NCBI GenBank assembly: GCA_030055515.1
Contig: JASFYI010000002.1
Span: 127,290 to 191,289 of the forward strand
Origin: Methanolinea sp.
GTDB lineage: Archaea > Halobacteriota > Methanomicrobia > Methanomicrobiales > Methanospirillaceae
DNA: 64,000 bases
Direction: 5' to 3'
Part shown: piece by piece, positions 34,593 through 44,619 of the stretch
Layout of the letters: each line of letters starts with the position of its first letter
How positions within the stretch are numbered: position 1 is the first letter of the stretch
Position numbers and translations under genes: made by a program
The notes under the pieces: model-generated
Database searches by the model: none
Told to the model about the DNA's origin: nothing
The model's input: only the letters and a program-made list of their open reading frames with translations

Positions 34593-35855
34593 TCACGAAC
34601 TGCACGCCGCGCGGGGACGCGGCGGTTTCATCAGGACGAGTGCGAGGGCAAAGCCGAGGAGCGCGAGGATGAAGACGTAGGGGAACACCCCCATGTAGGA
34701 CCCGGTCGTGGTCTTGATGTACCCCGCGAGCTGCGGCCCCGCGATGGCCCCCGCCCCGTAGGCGAGGAAGACGACCCCGTAGCAGCGGGGGTAGTCGGAC
34801 GTCCCGAAGAACGAGGCGGTCGCGGTCGGCGCGATGGCGAGCCACCCGCCGAGGCATCCCCAGAGGACCGCGAACGCGGCGATGTACACGGGGACCGACG
34901 GCGCCTGCCAGAGGGCGACCGCCGCCGCCGCGACGAGGACGAAGGAGAGGAGCGCTGTCTTCCGCGGCGTGATCCGGTCGGTGAGGGCACCGAAGAGGGG
35001 CCTCCCGCCCCCGTTGAAGATCGCGAAGAACCCCACGAGGACGGTCGCGAGGCCCGCCTCGACCCCGATCTCGGTCCCGACCGGTTTCGCGATCGAGATC
35101 GCCATCAGCCCGGCGAGGCACCCGATGAAGTAGCAGGACCAGAGCCCGTAGAAGGAGGGGCTCTTGAGCATCGCGGACCTGTCGCACTCGCACGCAGCCT
35201 GCCCCGCCCCCGGCGCGGGCGGTGTCCACCCCGCAGGACTCCAGCCGGGGTCCGGGAACCGGAGCGGGAGGGCGAGGAGGGTGATGAGGACGACGAACGC
35301 GATCCCGAAGGCGCGGAACGTGTTCATCACGCCGACGGCATCGATGAGGTAGCCGGCGATGTTCGCGGTGAGGAACGCCGAGAAACCGAAACCGAGCAGG
35401 GTCAGGCCCACGGCGGTCCCCCTCCTGTCGGGGAACCACCTCGCCGCGACCGCGACCGGGACACCGTACGCGATCCCCACGCCGATCCCGCCGACGACCC
35501 CGTACACGACGTACAGCATCCAGACCGAGGTGACCGTGGATGCGAGCAGCCAGCCGAGTCCCGTGAGGGCACCCCCGACGAGGGTGACCTTCCGCGGGCC
35601 GAGCGTCTCGATGAACCTGCCCGCGAGCGGCATCGCGAGCGCGAAGAAAGCGAGGAAAACCGAGAACGGCATCAGCACGTCGTTCGCCGTGACCGGCAGG
35701 CCGAGCTCTCGGGTGAAGTACGCGGTGAGGGGCGCAACGAAGACGCTCCAGGAGTAGATGGTCCCGAGGCAGAGGTTGATGACGAGCCCGCAGGCGACGA
35801 GGACCCAGCGTCCCCGCTCCGCGGGCATCCCGAGGAGAGTGGTGGCATCCGGCAT
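34593..35855 (-). CDS. MFS transporter, oxalate/formate antiporter (OFA) family
   Basis: A 420-residue transporter with twelve predicted helices. Features of the OFA subgroup are visible: NLCLGTIYSWSVF in helix 1, GRFIETLGPRK in loop 2-3, and GGIGVGIAYG, GNGGGRPLFG-like FNGGGRPLFGALTDR in the second half. A Cys-containing loop (AACECDRS) precedes helix 7. It may move a monocarboxylate such as formate, acetate or lactate. It is followed on the same strand by nothing; upstream on the same strand lies acetyl-CoA synthetase, 31 bases away, hinting at acetate uptake (inference). Confidence 0.85.
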   Translation of the reverse strand: MPDATTLLGMPAERGRWVLVACGLVINLCLGTIYSWSVFVAPLTAYFTRELGLPVTANDVLMPFSVFLAFFALAMPLAGRFIETLGPRKVTLVGGALTGLGWLLASTVTSVWMLYVVYGVVGGIGVGIAYGVPVAVAARWFPDRRGTAVGLTLLGFGFSAFLTANIAGYLIDAVGVMNTFRAFGIAFVVLITLLALPLRFPDPGWSPAGWTPPAPGAGQAACECDRSAMLKSPSFYGLWSCYFIGCLAGLMAISIAKPVGTEIGVEAGLATVLVGFFAIFNGGGRPLFGALTDRITPRKTALLSFVLVAAAAVALWQAPSVPVYIAAFAVLWGCLGGWLAIAPTATASFFGTSDYPRCYGVVFLAYGAGAIAGPQLAGYIKTTTGSYMGVFPYVFILALLGFALALVLMKPPRPRAACSS

Positions 35856-35886
35856 GGGGGGGCCTTCCGCGAGGAAAAAAGGGGGT

Positions 35887-37788
35887 TTACTCCTCCAGAG
35901 TGGAGATGTCCCCCGGGTCGATGCCGAGTTCCTTTGCCTTCAGCACGCGGCGCATGATCTTCCCCGACCGGGTCTTGGGGAGCCTGTCGACGAACTCGAT
36001 CTCGGAGGGCATCGCGATCGGCCCGAGGGTCATGCGCACGTGGTAGGTGAGGTCGCTCTTGAGCTTCTCGCTCGGCGTGTGGCCGACGCGGAGGATGACG
36101 AACGCCTTGATGACGTTGCCCTTCACGGGGTCGGGCTTCCCGATGACGGCAGCCTCCGCGACAGCCTGGTGCGAGACGAGCGCGCTCTCCACCTCGGCGG
36201 TCCCGATGTTGTGCCCCGCGACGATGATGATGTCGTCGGCCCTCCCGATGATCATGATGTACTCGTCCGTCTTGCTCTTGACGGCGAGGTCGCCGGCCGT
36301 GTAGCAGTCAGGGATCGTGTACCAGTACGTGCGGTACCTCTCGTCGTTCTTGTAGACCGTGCGGAACATTGCGGGCCACGGCCTCCTGATGACGAGGAAT
36401 CCACCGTTCCCGGGCGGGACCGGTTTCCCGGTCTTGTCCACGACGTCCGCGACGACACCGGGGATCGCCTTCCCCGCGAACCCCGGGCGCATGGGTTCGC
36501 CCACCATCGTGGTGATCATGTGCATCCCGGTCTCGGTCTGCCACCACGTGTCTACGATGGGGCACTTCTGCTTCCCGATCACCCTGTAGAACCACTCGAA
36601 TGCCTCGGGGTTGAGGGGTTCGCCGACCGACCCGAGGACGCGGAGCGACGAGAGGTCGTACCTGTTCGGCCACTCGTCGCCGAACTTCATGAACATCCGG
36701 ATCGCCGTGGGCGCGGTGTAGAAGATGGTGACGCCGAGGTCCTCGACGATCTTCCAGAATGCACCGGGGTCGGGGTAGTCGGGGACCGCCTCGGCGATGA
36801 CGACCGTCGCGCCGACGGCGAGCGGCCCGTAGACCACGTAGCTGTGCCCCGTGATCCAGCCGGTGTCGGCGGTGCACCAGTAGACGTCGGTGTCCTTTAT
36901 GTCAAAGACGTGCTGCGCGGTGTAGCCCGTGCCGACCATGTATCCGCCGCAGGTGTGGACGATCCCCTTCGGGGCCCCCGTCGACCCGCTCGTGTAGAGG
37001 ATGAAGAGCGGGTCTTCGGCGTCCATCACCTCGGGCTCGCAGGCCGAGGAGACCCCCTCCATGATCTCGTAGTAGTCAAGCTCCATCTCCCTGTGGAGTT
37101 CGACGGGCTGGTGCTTCTCGCGCCGGAGGACGATGACCTTCTCCACGCTCGGCGCGTTGATGATGGCCTCCTCGACGATGGTCTTGAGCGGGATAGTCTT
37201 CCCCCGCCGGATCGTGATGTCCGCGGTGATCACGACCTTGGCCTCTGCGTCCCTGATCCGCATGTTCAGGGCGGAGACGCCGAACCCGCCGAACACCACG
37301 CTGTGGATCGCCCCGATGCGGGCGCATGCGAGCATGGCGATGACCTGCTCGGGGACGAGGGGCATGTAGATGCAGACGCGGTCCCCCTTCGAGACACCGA
37401 TCTTCTTGAGGGCGTTTGCGAACCGGCACACCTCCGCGTGGAGTTTCTTGTAGGTGAAGATCCTCTCCTCGCCGTCCTCGCCCCTCCAGATGAGCGCCAC
37501 CTTGTTCCGCCTGTGGTTGGCCACGTGGCGGTCGAGGCAGTTGACAGTGATGTTGAGCTTCGCGTTGACGAACCACTTCGCGTACGGGTAGTTCCACTCG
37601 AGGACCTTGTCCCACTTCTTCATCCACTCGAAGTGGTGGGCCTGCTTCTCCCAGAACCCCTCGGGGTCGGCGAGAAACTCGGCGTATGCCTTCTTGTAGT
37701 CCTTCGTCCAGGCGTTCTGCTTGTACGAGGGATCCGGGACGTAGACCTTCTCGGCGTCGACCAGAGGCACCTCAAACGATTCAGCCAT
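35887..37788 (-). CDS. acs: Acetyl-CoA synthetase (AMP-forming)
   Basis: Activates acetate to acetyl-CoA through an acetyl-adenylate. The 633-residue protein has the adenylate-forming motifs [25 protein letters not shown]-like YTAGDLAVK, and the C-terminal catalytic lysine Lys610 in [12 protein letters not shown], a possible acetylation site. In Methanomicrobiales, which need acetate as a carbon source, this is the usual assimilation route. An AAAGGTG lies just before the ATG at 37788. It may be co-transcribed with the MFS transporter gene downstream. Confidence 0.96.
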   Translation of the reverse strand: MAESFEVPLVDAEKVYVPDPSYKQNAWTKDYKKAYAEFLADPEGFWEKQAHHFEWMKKWDKVLEWNYPYAKWFVNAKLNITVNCLDRHVANHRRNKVALIWRGEDGEERIFTYKKLHAEVCRFANALKKIGVSKGDRVCIYMPLVPEQVIAMLACARIGAIHSVVFGGFGVSALNMRIRDAEAKVVITADITIRRGKTIPLKTIVEEAIINAPSVEKVIVLRREKHQPVELHREMELDYYEIMEGVSSACEPEVMDAEDPLFILYTSGSTGAPKGIVHTCGGYMVGTGYTAQHVFDIKDTDVYWCTADTGWITGHSYVVYGPLAVGATVVIAEAVPDYPDPGAFWKIVEDLGVTIFYTAPTAIRMFMKFGDEWPNRYDLSSLRVLGSVGEPLNPEAFEWFYRVIGKQKCPIVDTWWQTETGMHMITTMVGEPMRPGFAGKAIPGVVADVVDKTGKPVPPGNGGFLVIRRPWPAMFRTVYKNDERYRTYWYTIPDCYTAGDLAVKSKTDEYIMIIGRADDIIIVAGHNIGTAEVESALVSHQAVAEAAVIGKPDPVKGNVIKAFVILRVGHTPSEKLKSDLTYHVRMTLGPIAMPSEIEFVDRLPKTRSGKIMRRVLKAKELGIDPGDISTLEE

Positions 37789-38163
37789 TTTATCGCACCT
37801 TTCCGTTTCGACTCATTCGATCAGCCGTCGTGAATGACTCCATGGTGCAGGCCGGGACACCCCGTCCTGCCATACTCTCTCCTGTTGCACGTGCTCTCCC
37901 ATAAGGAGGGGTGTCGGCCCGGGCGTCCCGGGAGGACACCCCACGGACCAGAAAACCCGGAAGTTCCTTCTCTTTCCGGCGGATACGCGCCCTCCCCCCT
38001 CTTCCCGTTGTTTGTTAACGATTAATCATTATAATTATTAAAGATTGTGAATCGCGCGGACGGCCCGGGGAAAATGGCCGCGGAGACCCGCCGATACGGT
38101 TGCGGGCACGTGAAAAGCACGGGAAAAAGAAGGATTAACACCTGCGGGGGAGAACGTGTACCC
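37789..38163. promoter_or_regulatory. Divergent intergenic region between acs and argC
   Basis: This 375-base stretch has no gene that I can support. It holds a striking AT-rich island at about 38007-38051, containing TTAACGATTAATC and ATAATTATTAAAG, in an otherwise GC-rich spacer; it is the probable promoter zone for argC, leaving a leader of about 90 bases, or a regulator site serving both divergent genes. The acs side has only its Shine-Dalgarno near 37793. Confidence 0.45.
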
Positions 38164-39150
38164 ATGGATGTCGCGATCATCGGGGCTTCCGGGTACACGG
38201 GGGGCGAGCTCATCCGCCTCCTCCTCGCGCACCCGCACGTGCGGGTGACCTGCGCCACCTCGCGGAAGCTCGCGGGAAAACCGGTCGATTCCGTCCACCC
38301 CCACCTGAAGGGGCTGATAGACCTCGCGTTCACCAACCCCGCGCCGGGGGACATCGACGCGGACTTCGCGTTCCTCGCGGTCCCCCACACCGCCGCGATG
38401 GCGTACGCGCGCCCCCTCCTCTCGAGGGGGATGAAGGTGGTGGACCTCTCCGCCGACTACAGGCTGCCGAAGGACGTGTACGAGAAAGTGTACGGCGTCA
38501 CCCACACGGACTACTTCCCCGCCCCGTACGGCATCCCCGAGATCCACAGGGAGTCCTACAGGAACGCGGACTTCGTGAGCAATCCCGGGTGCTTCCCTAC
38601 CGGCGCGACACTCGCCGTGGCACCGCTCGCACGGTTCGCCCACACGGTGATCTTCGACTCGAAGACGGGGGTCTCGGGGGCAGGGGACAACCCGTCCGCG
38701 ACGACCCACTACCCGAACGTCGCGGACAACGTCAACCCGTACAAGTGGACGACGCACAGGCACCTCGCCGAGATGAGGCAGGAACTCTCGGCCCTCGGGT
38801 CCCGCGCGAAGTGCTACTTCACGCCCCACCTCGTCCCGGTCAACAGGGGCATCCTCACGACGGCCCATGTCCTCCTCGGGGAGCCCATGGGGCAGGAGGA
38901 GGTGGACGCCCTCTACCGCGAGTACTACGCGGGGGAGTTCTTCGTCCGGCTCCAGAACCCCGTGCTCGCAGCCGTCAGGGGGACGAACTTCTGCGATATC
39001 CGCGCGGAGAGCGAGGGGGAGAGGGTCGTCGTCGTCTCTGCCATCGACAACCTCGGGAAGGGCGCGAGCGGCCAGGCCATCCAGAACATGAACATCATGT
39101 GCGGATTTTCGGAGAAAGATGGCCTCGCCGGCGCGGGACTCCTCCCGTGA
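38164..39150 (+). CDS. argC: N-acetyl-gamma-glutamyl-phosphate reductase
   Basis: Reduces N-acetylglutamyl phosphate to the semialdehyde with NADPH in arginine synthesis. A 328-residue Rossmann-type enzyme: [12 protein letters not shown] at 7-18, catalytic Cys143 in [10 protein letters not shown], and HRHLAEM with HLVPVNRGI later. ATG 38164 is preceded by GGGGGAGA; an in-frame ATG at 38047 would add 39 non-homologous residues. First gene of an argC-CBS-argJ-argB cluster. Confidence 0.95.
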   Translation: MDVAIIGASGYTGGELIRLLLAHPHVRVTCATSRKLAGKPVDSVHPHLKGLIDLAFTNPAPGDIDADFAFLAVPHTAAMAYARPLLSRGMKVVDLSADYRLPKDVYEKVYGVTHTDYFPAPYGIPEIHRESYRNADFVSNPGCFPTGATLAVAPLARFAHTVIFDSKTGVSGAGDNPSATTHYPNVADNVNPYKWTTHRHLAEMRQELSALGSRAKCYFTPHLVPVNRGILTTAHVLLGEPMGQEEVDALYREYYAGEFFVRLQNPVLAAVRGTNFCDIRAESEGERVVVVSAIDNLGKGASGQAIQNMNIMCGFSEKDGLAGAGLLP

Positions 39151-39163
39151 GGGAGAGAAGGGC

Positions 39164-39652
39164 ATGCGCGTCCGCGACGTGATGACGCGGGACCCGGTGA
39201 CCATACAGGCCGGGGAACCGGTCCGGAAGGCAGCCGCGCTCCTGCGGGAGCACAGGGTCGGCGGCCTCCCGGTGGTGGAGGGGGAGAGGCTCGTCGGCAT
39301 GGTCACGGAGTCCGACATCCTCCGGCTCCTCAAGACGGAGGAGATTTCGGGGGACCTCTGGCTCCCCTCGCCGCTCGAGGTGATCGAGGTCCCCATAAGG
39401 GAGCTCGTGAACTGGGAGAAGACGCGCCACGCGCTCGCCGCGGTCGGGGACCGGGAGGTGCGGGAGATCATGAGCCATCCCGCGGTGACCGTCCGGGAGG
39501 ACGACGACATCGAGGAGGCCGCGTCCCTCATGGTCGAGAGGAGGATCGGGCGGCTCCCGGTGGTGAGGGGGGACCGGCTCGTCGGCATCGTGGCCCGCTC
39601 CGACATCATCCGCGGCATCGCGCGGCCGGGACCCACGGAGGGTGACGCGTGA
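39164..39652 (+). CDS. Protein with two CBS domains
   Basis: A 162-residue protein made almost wholly of a CBS pair (MRVRDVMTRDPVTIQ at 1-15; VREIMSHPAVTVRED near 100), each ending with the LVGIV/GMVTESDI motif that binds adenosine ligands such as AMP, ATP or SAM. It has no other domain. It lies between argC and argJ, 13 bases after the former and overlapping the latter by four bases, so it is translated with arginine enzymes and may sense energy state; that link is inferred. GGGAGAGAAGG precedes the start. Confidence 0.85.
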   Translation: MRVRDVMTRDPVTIQAGEPVRKAAALLREHRVGGLPVVEGERLVGMVTESDILRLLKTEEISGDLWLPSPLEVIEVPIRELVNWEKTRHALAAVGDREVREIMSHPAVTVREDDDIEEAASLMVERRIGRLPVVRGDRLVGIVARSDIIRGIARPGPTEGDA

Positions 39653-40800
39653 GGAGCATCTGCGGAGTCGGCGGAGTCTCGGCGTGGGGCGTGAAGGAGG
39701 GGAAGTTCGGGCTCGCCCTGATACGGGCCGAGGGCGAGGCCGCCGGAGTCTTCACCTCGAACCTGATGAAGGCACCCCCCGTCCGGCTCATGGAGGAGAG
39801 GATACGGCGCGGGAGGCTCGCCGCCGTGGTCGCGAACAGCGGGTGCGCGAACGCGTACACGGGGCGGAGGGGCCTAGAGGACGCGCGGGAGATGGCGGCG
39901 ATCGCCGGCGAGGCACTGGGCGTGGACGCCGATGAGGTGGGGGTCGCGAGCACCGGCGTCATCGGAAGGTACCTCGACCTCCCCCTGATCCGCGACCAGT
40001 GCCGCCGCGTCGCGCCCCTCCTCTCGCGGAGCGAGGAGGCCGAGACCCGCGCGGCCCGGGCCATCATGACGACCGACCTCTCCGAGAAGCACGCGCTCGT
40101 CCGGGGGGAGGGCTTCTCGGTGGGCGGGATCGCGAAGGGGTCGGGGATGATCGCGCCGAACATGGGGACGATGCTCGCGTTCGTCTACACGGACGCCGAG
40201 GTCCCCCGCGAAACGCTGCGCGATGCCCTCCGGAGTGCCGCCCGCCGGACGTTCAACAGGGTCGTCGTGGACGGCGACACGAGCACGAACGACATCGCGC
40301 TCTGCACGGCGACGGGGGAGACAGGACGGGTCCCGGCCGGCGAGTTCTCCCGCGCTCTCGAGGAGTGCTGCCGGTCGCTCGCCATCCAGATCGCGATGGA
40401 CGGCGAGGGCGCAACGAAGCTCATCGAGGTCCGCGTGAGGGGGGCACCGGGCGAGGATGAGGCCGCGGCGGTGGCGCGGACCATCGTCTCCTCGCCGCTC
40501 GTGAAGACCGCGGTCTACGGTGCCGACCCCAACTGGGGGAGGGTGATCGCGGCCGCGGGGCGGGCGGGCGTCGCGTTCGACCCCGACCACGTCGACCTCT
40601 GGATGGGGGACGGGAACGAGTCCGTCCCCCTCGTGAGGGACGGCCAGATCGTGGTCGACCTCGCGAGGGCAAAGGCCCTCATGCAGGGGAAGAAGGTCAC
40701 GTTCGAGCTCGACCTCTCCTGCGGCAGCGGCGAGGCGACGGCGTGGGGCTGCGACCTCACGGAGAAGTACGTGGAGATCAACGGGAGGTACACGACATGA
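39649..40800 (+). CDS. argJ: Glutamate N-acetyltransferase / ornithine acetyltransferase
   Basis: Transfers acetyl from N-acetylornithine to glutamate, recycling the acetyl group. The 383-residue precursor self-cleaves before the nucleophile threonine; here Thr174 in NMGTMLAF. Other motifs: [19 protein letters not shown] and [12 protein letters not shown]. The GTG at 39649 overlaps the CBS gene. No argA is present in the window, so bifunctionality cannot be judged. Confidence 0.95.
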   Translation: MRSICGVGGVSAWGVKEGKFGLALIRAEGEAAGVFTSNLMKAPPVRLMEERIRRGRLAAVVANSGCANAYTGRRGLEDAREMAAIAGEALGVDADEVGVASTGVIGRYLDLPLIRDQCRRVAPLLSRSEEAETRAARAIMTTDLSEKHALVRGEGFSVGGIAKGSGMIAPNMGTMLAFVYTDAEVPRETLRDALRSAARRTFNRVVVDGDTSTNDIALCTATGETGRVPAGEFSRALEECCRSLAIQIAMDGEGATKLIEVRVRGAPGEDEAAAVARTIVSSPLVKTAVYGADPNWGRVIAAAGRAGVAFDPDHVDLWMGDGNESVPLVRDGQIVVDLARAKALMQGKKVTFELDLSCGSGEATAWGCDLTEKYVEINGRYTT

Positions 40801-41672
40801 GGCGTGAGGACGTCCTGATGGAGGCACTCCCCTACATCCGGGAGTTCCACGGGAAGACGATGGTCATCAAGCTCGGCGGGCACGCGATGGTCGACCCGGC
40901 CATCCTCGAGACGGCGATACGGGACGCGGTCCTCCTCAAGCTCGTCGGGATACGGCTCGTCCTCGTCCACGGCGGGGGACCCGAGATCACCGAGAAGATG
41001 AAGGCTTTGGGCAAGGAACCGCGGTTCGTCGCGGGCCTGCGCGTGACCGACGAGGAGACCCTCGAGATCGCCCAGATGGTCCTCGTCGGCAAGATCAACA
41101 GCAACATCGTCTCGCTCATCGCGAAGTGCGGCGGTCAGGGGGTCGGGATATCGGGCAACGACGGGAGCCTCATCATCGCCCGGAAGATGGACCCCCAGCG
41201 CGTCCGCGTGGGCGGGGAGGAGAGGGAGGTCGACCTCGGCCACGTCGGCGAGATCGAGGAGATCAACCCCGCGATCCTCCACACACTCCTCGACAGCGGC
41301 TACATCCCCGTCGTCGCCCCGATCGCCATCGACCGGAACGGGCAGAACCTCAACATCAACGCGGACACCGCGGCGGGGGAGATCGCGATCGCCCTGCGCG
41401 CCTACAAGCTCATCAACATGACCGACGTGGACGGCATCATGGACGCCTCGCGGACTCAGGTCTACCGCCGCCTCGCCGCCGCGGAGGCAGAGGGCCTCAT
41501 GGAGAAGGGCATCGTCTCGGAGGGGATGATCCCGAAGGTGGCCTCGATCGTGAGGGCTGTCCGCAACGGCGTCCTGTTCGGGCACGTGATCAACGGGAAC
41601 GTTCCCCACAACCTCATCCTCGAGATGTTCACCGACGAGGGCGTGGGGACGATGATCACGCGGGAAGGGTAG
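40797..41672 (+). CDS. argB: Acetylglutamate kinase
   Basis: Phosphorylates N-acetylglutamate. The 291-residue amino-acid kinase has [17 protein letters not shown], the substrate loop GNDGSL and [15 protein letters not shown] 40797 overlaps the argJ stop (ATGA). An N-terminal helix ([14 protein letters not shown]) of the kind found in arginine-sensitive hexameric enzymes is present, so feedback inhibition by arginine is plausible. Last gene of the cluster. Confidence 0.96.
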   Translation: MRREDVLMEALPYIREFHGKTMVIKLGGHAMVDPAILETAIRDAVLLKLVGIRLVLVHGGGPEITEKMKALGKEPRFVAGLRVTDEETLEIAQMVLVGKINSNIVSLIAKCGGQGVGISGNDGSLIIARKMDPQRVRVGGEEREVDLGHVGEIEEINPAILHTLLDSGYIPVVAPIAIDRNGQNLNINADTAAGEIAIALRAYKLINMTDVDGIMDASRTQVYRRLAAAEAEGLMEKGIVSEGMIPKVASIVRAVRNGVLFGHVINGNVPHNLILEMFTDEGVGTMITREG

Positions 41673-41711
41673 TGGGCGGGGGGGCAGGGAACTCCCCCGA
41701 GGGATCTCCCC

Positions 41712-41996
41712 TCACGGGAGGTTCCCGTCGCCCTGGCACTCCCTCTGCTTCTCCTCGCTCATCGCGATGAGGATGGAGAATACCTTCTGCACGGAGACCG
41801 GGTCGATCCCCTTCTCCACGGCGTAGTTGAACGTTTTCTCGAGCACCTCGTGCGTCCGCTTCTCGTCGTGGACGGGCAGGCCCTCGGCCATCTTCACCTG
41901 GGCCATGCGTGCGGCCAGTTGCTGCCTCCTCGCGATAAGGTCGATGATCTCCTCGTCGATCCTGTTGATCTCGGCCCGGAGTGCGTCGATGGGCAT
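41712..41996 (-). CDS. aroQ: Chorismate mutase, AroQ class
   Basis: A 94-residue all-helical enzyme converting chorismate to prephenate for Phe and Tyr. The AroQ pattern is clear: LRAEINRIDEEIIDLIARR, then a conserved lysine in QVKMAEG, and LEKTFNYAVEKGID with the helix-3 region. It is a stand-alone domain, not fused to prephenate dehydratase or dehydrogenase. Convergent with argB. It competes with trpE for chorismate. Confidence 0.88.
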   Translation of the reverse strand: MPIDALRAEINRIDEEIIDLIARRQQLAARMAQVKMAEGLPVHDEKRTHEVLEKTFNYAVEKGIDPVSVQKVFSILIAMSEEKQRECQGDGNLP

Positions 41997-42093
41997 ACAT
42001 TCTACCTACGGGGAGCCCGGAGATTTAAAGGTGGTGGCACGGCACCCCCAAAGGGCATAAGTCACGGCGTTCCTATATATGAGCGGGAATTGC

Positions 42094-42705
42094 ATGCTCG
42101 AGAGAATCACCCGCCGGGAGAGGTCGGACCTCCTCGTCGCGTGGATCGCGATATCCATCGCGTTCTCACTCATCTTCGTCAGGGGGGGAGCAACGATCGA
42201 GGCGTTCCTCGTCTTCCTCCTCGTCTCCATGCTCACCGTGGGGATAGGGTTCATCCTCCACGAGATGGCCCACAAGTTCACGGCGATGCGGTACGGGTTC
42301 TGGGCCGAGTTCCGGAAGGACAACATCATGCTCCTCGTCGCGGTCGCCATGGCGGCGCTCGTCGGCGTCGTCTTCGCCGCGCCGGGCGCGACCGTCATCT
42401 ACGGGACCTCCATCACGAGGGAACAGAACGGGAAGATCTCCGCTGCGGGACCGGCGGTGAACCTCCTCCTCTGCGGGGTCTTCGCGCTCCTCGCGCTCTC
42501 CGGGGGGACCCTCGCGTCGCCCCTCGTCGCGCTCGTCGGGGCGGTCGGTCTCCAGGTGAACGCGATGATCGCAGCATTCAACATGCTCCCCGTGAGCGTG
42601 CTCGACGGGCGGAAGATCCTCGCGTGGAACCCGGCGGTCTTCGCGGTCATGATCGTCGCGGCGTTCGGGATACTGGCCGGAACCTACCTCCTCCCCCTCA
42701 TCTGA
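42094..42705 (+). CDS. M50-family membrane metalloprotease (site-2-protease-like)
   Basis: A 203-residue polytopic protein. The zinc site HEMAH lies at 56-60 in the membrane, and the third ligand is the Asp in NMLPVSVLDGRK near residue 170. Such proteases cut transmembrane anchors of regulators, although this short, PDZ-less archaeal type has no assigned target. ATG 42079 (five residues longer) is an alternative. TTTAAAGG at about 42025-42032 may be its TATA region. Confidence 0.82.
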   Translation: MLERITRRERSDLLVAWIAISIAFSLIFVRGGATIEAFLVFLLVSMLTVGIGFILHEMAHKFTAMRYGFWAEFRKDNIMLLVAVAMAALVGVVFAAPGATVIYGTSITREQNGKISAAGPAVNLLLCGVFALLALSGGTLASPLVALVGAVGLQVNAMIAAFNMLPVSVLDGRKILAWNPAVFAVMIVAAFGILAGTYLLPLI

Positions 42706-42732
42706 TTTTTCTCAGCGTCGCGGGCAAAATAC

Positions 42733-42786
42733 GGAACCGTTAAATAATAAATTAAATAAAATTGCTAAAAATAAAATAAATTTGAA
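42733..42786 (+). promoter_or_regulatory. AT-rich promoter region of cbiMNQO
   Basis: An unusually AT-rich segment precedes cbiM, with several TAAATAA and AAAATAAA tracts that can act as TATA boxes; the nearest lies about 20-30 bases before GTG 42799. I see no NikR-type palindrome and no cobalamin riboswitch. Confidence 0.5.
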
Positions 42787-42798
42787 TGGTGGTACTGC

Positions 42799-43491
42799 GT
42801 GCACATCATGGAAGGATTCCTCCCGCTCCACTGGGCGGCGTTCTGGTGGGCAATCGCCGTCCCGTGCGTGGGACTCGGCGTGTACCGTCTGAGGCAGGCG
42901 CTCTCGGCAGATCGTGAGGCCCTCCCCCTCCTCGGCGTGACGGGCGGGTTCATCTTCATCCTCTCGTCCCTCAAGCTCCCGTCCGTCACGGGGAGCTGCT
43001 CCCACCCCACCGGGACGGGGCTCTCGGCGGTCTGCTTCGGCCCCTTCGTGACGTCGGTCATCTGCACGATCGTCCTCCTCTTCCAGAGCCTCTTCCTCGC
43101 CCACGGGGGGCTCTCCACTCTGGGTGCGAACATCGTCTCGATGGGTGTCGCGGGCCCGCTCGCGGGCTGGGCGATCTACCGGGCGCTGAAGGACACGCCC
43201 GTTGGCATGTACCTCACCGTCTTCCTCGCATCCTCGCTGGCCGACATCGTGACCTACGTCGTGACATCCCTCGAGCTTGCCCTCGCCTACCCCGCGGAGG
43301 TCGGCGGGATCGCGTCGTCCTTCACGGTCTTCCTCGCGATATTCGCGGTCACGCAGGTCCCCCTCGCGATCGTGGAGGGGGTCGTCCTCGCGCTCGTCTT
43401 CAAGTACATCGTGGCCCTGAAACCCGGGATCCTCCTCAGGCTGCGTGTTTTCCCCGAGGAGAAGATCCGGGCGGCGGGTGGTGCAGCATGA
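42799..43491 (+). CDS. cbiM: Cobalt/nickel ECF transporter S component CbiM
   Basis: The substrate-binding membrane subunit of a group I ECF transporter. It starts with MHIMEGFLP: the free N-terminus and His2 belong to the metal site, which fixes GTG 42799 as the start. About seven helices follow, with GSCSHPTGTGL and the SLADIVTYV segment conserved in CbiM/NikM. Substrate is Co2+ or Ni2+; the CbiN partner and corrinoid needs of methanogens favour cobalt. First gene of cbiMNQO, overlapping cbiN by four bases. Confidence 0.93.
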   Translation: MHIMEGFLPLHWAAFWWAIAVPCVGLGVYRLRQALSADREALPLLGVTGGFIFILSSLKLPSVTGSCSHPTGTGLSAVCFGPFVTSVICTIVLLFQSLFLAHGGLSTLGANIVSMGVAGPLAGWAIYRALKDTPVGMYLTVFLASSLADIVTYVVTSLELALAYPAEVGGIASSFTVFLAIFAVTQVPLAIVEGVVLALVFKYIVALKPGILLRLRVFPEEKIRAAGGAA

Positions 43492-43793
43492 AGGGGGGAT
43501 ACACGCTCGAGATCCTCGCGGTCGTCGCGGTGGTCTCGTTCTGCGTCCTCTTCCTCGTCACCGGCCCGGCGCCCGGGGAGGCAGAGTTCTCCGGGACGGA
43601 CACGGTAGGGTCCGCGAAGGTATCGGAGCTCTCCGGAATCCCCCTCGAGGAGTTCCACCCGCTCGTTCCCCAGTGGGAACCGCCGAGCGGGGAGGTCGAG
43701 TCGGGCCTCTTCGCGCTCCAGGCAGCGGCCGGCGGGATCGTCGTCGGCTGGGTCTTCGGCTACTGGAAGGGCCAGAAGAGAGCGGATAACTGA
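43488..43793 (+). CDS. cbiN: Cobalt transport protein CbiN
   Basis: A 101-residue auxiliary subunit with two membrane helices (about 7-27 and 75-95) and an extracellular loop. FSGTD, WEPPSGEVESGLFALQAA and the second helix GGIVVGWVFGYWKG match CbiN. It is required for CbiM activity in bacterial systems. ATG 43488 overlaps cbiM; cbiQ follows after 23 bases. Confidence 0.88.
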   Translation: MKGGYTLEILAVVAVVSFCVLFLVTGPAPGEAEFSGTDTVGSAKVSELSGIPLEEFHPLVPQWEPPSGEVESGLFALQAAAGGIVVGWVFGYWKGQKRADN

Positions 43794-43816
43794 AAGGAGA
43801 CACGGCACCGACCCAC

Positions 43817-44605
43817 ATGCACGAGGAACTCCTCGAGGACGTCGCCCACAGGAGCGCGCTGCGCGAGACGCACACGGTACTCAAGCTCGCGACGGGAGCG
43901 GGGGCGATCCTCCTCTGCCTCCTCTCCCCCGGCTTCCTCGCGCCCCTCTTCGTCGCCGCGGTCCTGCTCCTCGCACTCGTCCTCCTCGCGCGGGTGGACC
44001 CCCACGCGCTCGGGCACGCGTTCGCGGCACCGGCCCTCTTTGCCCTCTTCTCAATCCCCGTCATCGTCCTCGTCTCCGGGGGCACAGAGGTCTTCTGGGA
44101 GTGGCGGCCGCTCCCGTGGCTCTCCCTCTCCCTCTCCCGGGACGGGATCAACCACGGTGTCCTCGTCCTCTCCCGTTTCGCGGGGGGGATGTCCGGACTC
44201 GCATTCATCGCGCTCACCACCCCTGCAACCGACCTCTTCTCCGTGATGCGGCGGGCACGCGTGCCTGCGGAGGTCGTCGACCTCGCGATGATCATCTACA
44301 GGGCGATCTTCGTGATCATGGCGCAGGCAGTCCAGGTCTACCGCGCGCAGGTCATGCGCCTCGGGTACGGGTCTTTCCGGGAATCGGTCAGGTCGTTTGC
44401 GACGCTCTGCGGCGCGGTATTCATCGCCTCCTACGAGGCGGGCGAGGACCTCGTCAGGGCGATGGAGGCGCGGTGCTACGACGGCAAGTTCGCGGTCTCC
44501 GGGGGGGACAGGCCCCCCCGCGGGAGAGAGATCGCCGCGGTGGCCCTCTTCTTTGCCGCTGCCGGGGCCCTCGCGGTCTCCACGGCGCACGTTTCGGTCC
44601 TCTAG
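43817..44605 (+). CDS. cbiQ: ECF transporter T component CbiQ
   Basis: The 262-residue transmembrane coupling subunit. It has about five helices and two Ala-Arg-Gly type coupling motifs in the second half (VYRAQVMRLGYG and AMEARCYDG), which contact CbiO. ATG 43817 follows cbiN closely and the gene is followed by cbiO after 14 bases. Confidence 0.9.
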   Translation: MHEELLEDVAHRSALRETHTVLKLATGAGAILLCLLSPGFLAPLFVAAVLLLALVLLARVDPHALGHAFAAPALFALFSIPVIVLVSGGTEVFWEWRPLPWLSLSLSRDGINHGVLVLSRFAGGMSGLAFIALTTPATDLFSVMRRARVPAEVVDLAMIIYRAIFVIMAQAVQVYRAQVMRLGYGSFRESVRSFATLCGAVFIASYEAGEDLVRAMEARCYDGKFAVSGGDRPPRGREIAAVALFFAAAGALAVSTAHVSVL

Positions 44606-44619
44606 GGGGGGGTCAGGCA

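Noticed and set aside
37789-38163. tRNA or small RNA in the acs-argC spacer
   Set aside because: I searched by eye for a cloverleaf with GTTCGA-type TPsiC loop and found none; the AT island fits a promoter.
42072-42079. TATATATG as TATA box of the M50 protease gene
   Set aside because: It would place the transcription start after both possible start codons.
42706-42798. NikR operator or cobalamin riboswitch before cbiM
   Set aside because: No GTGTTA...TAACAC-type palindrome and no B12-box-like sequence; the spacer is too short for the riboswitch.
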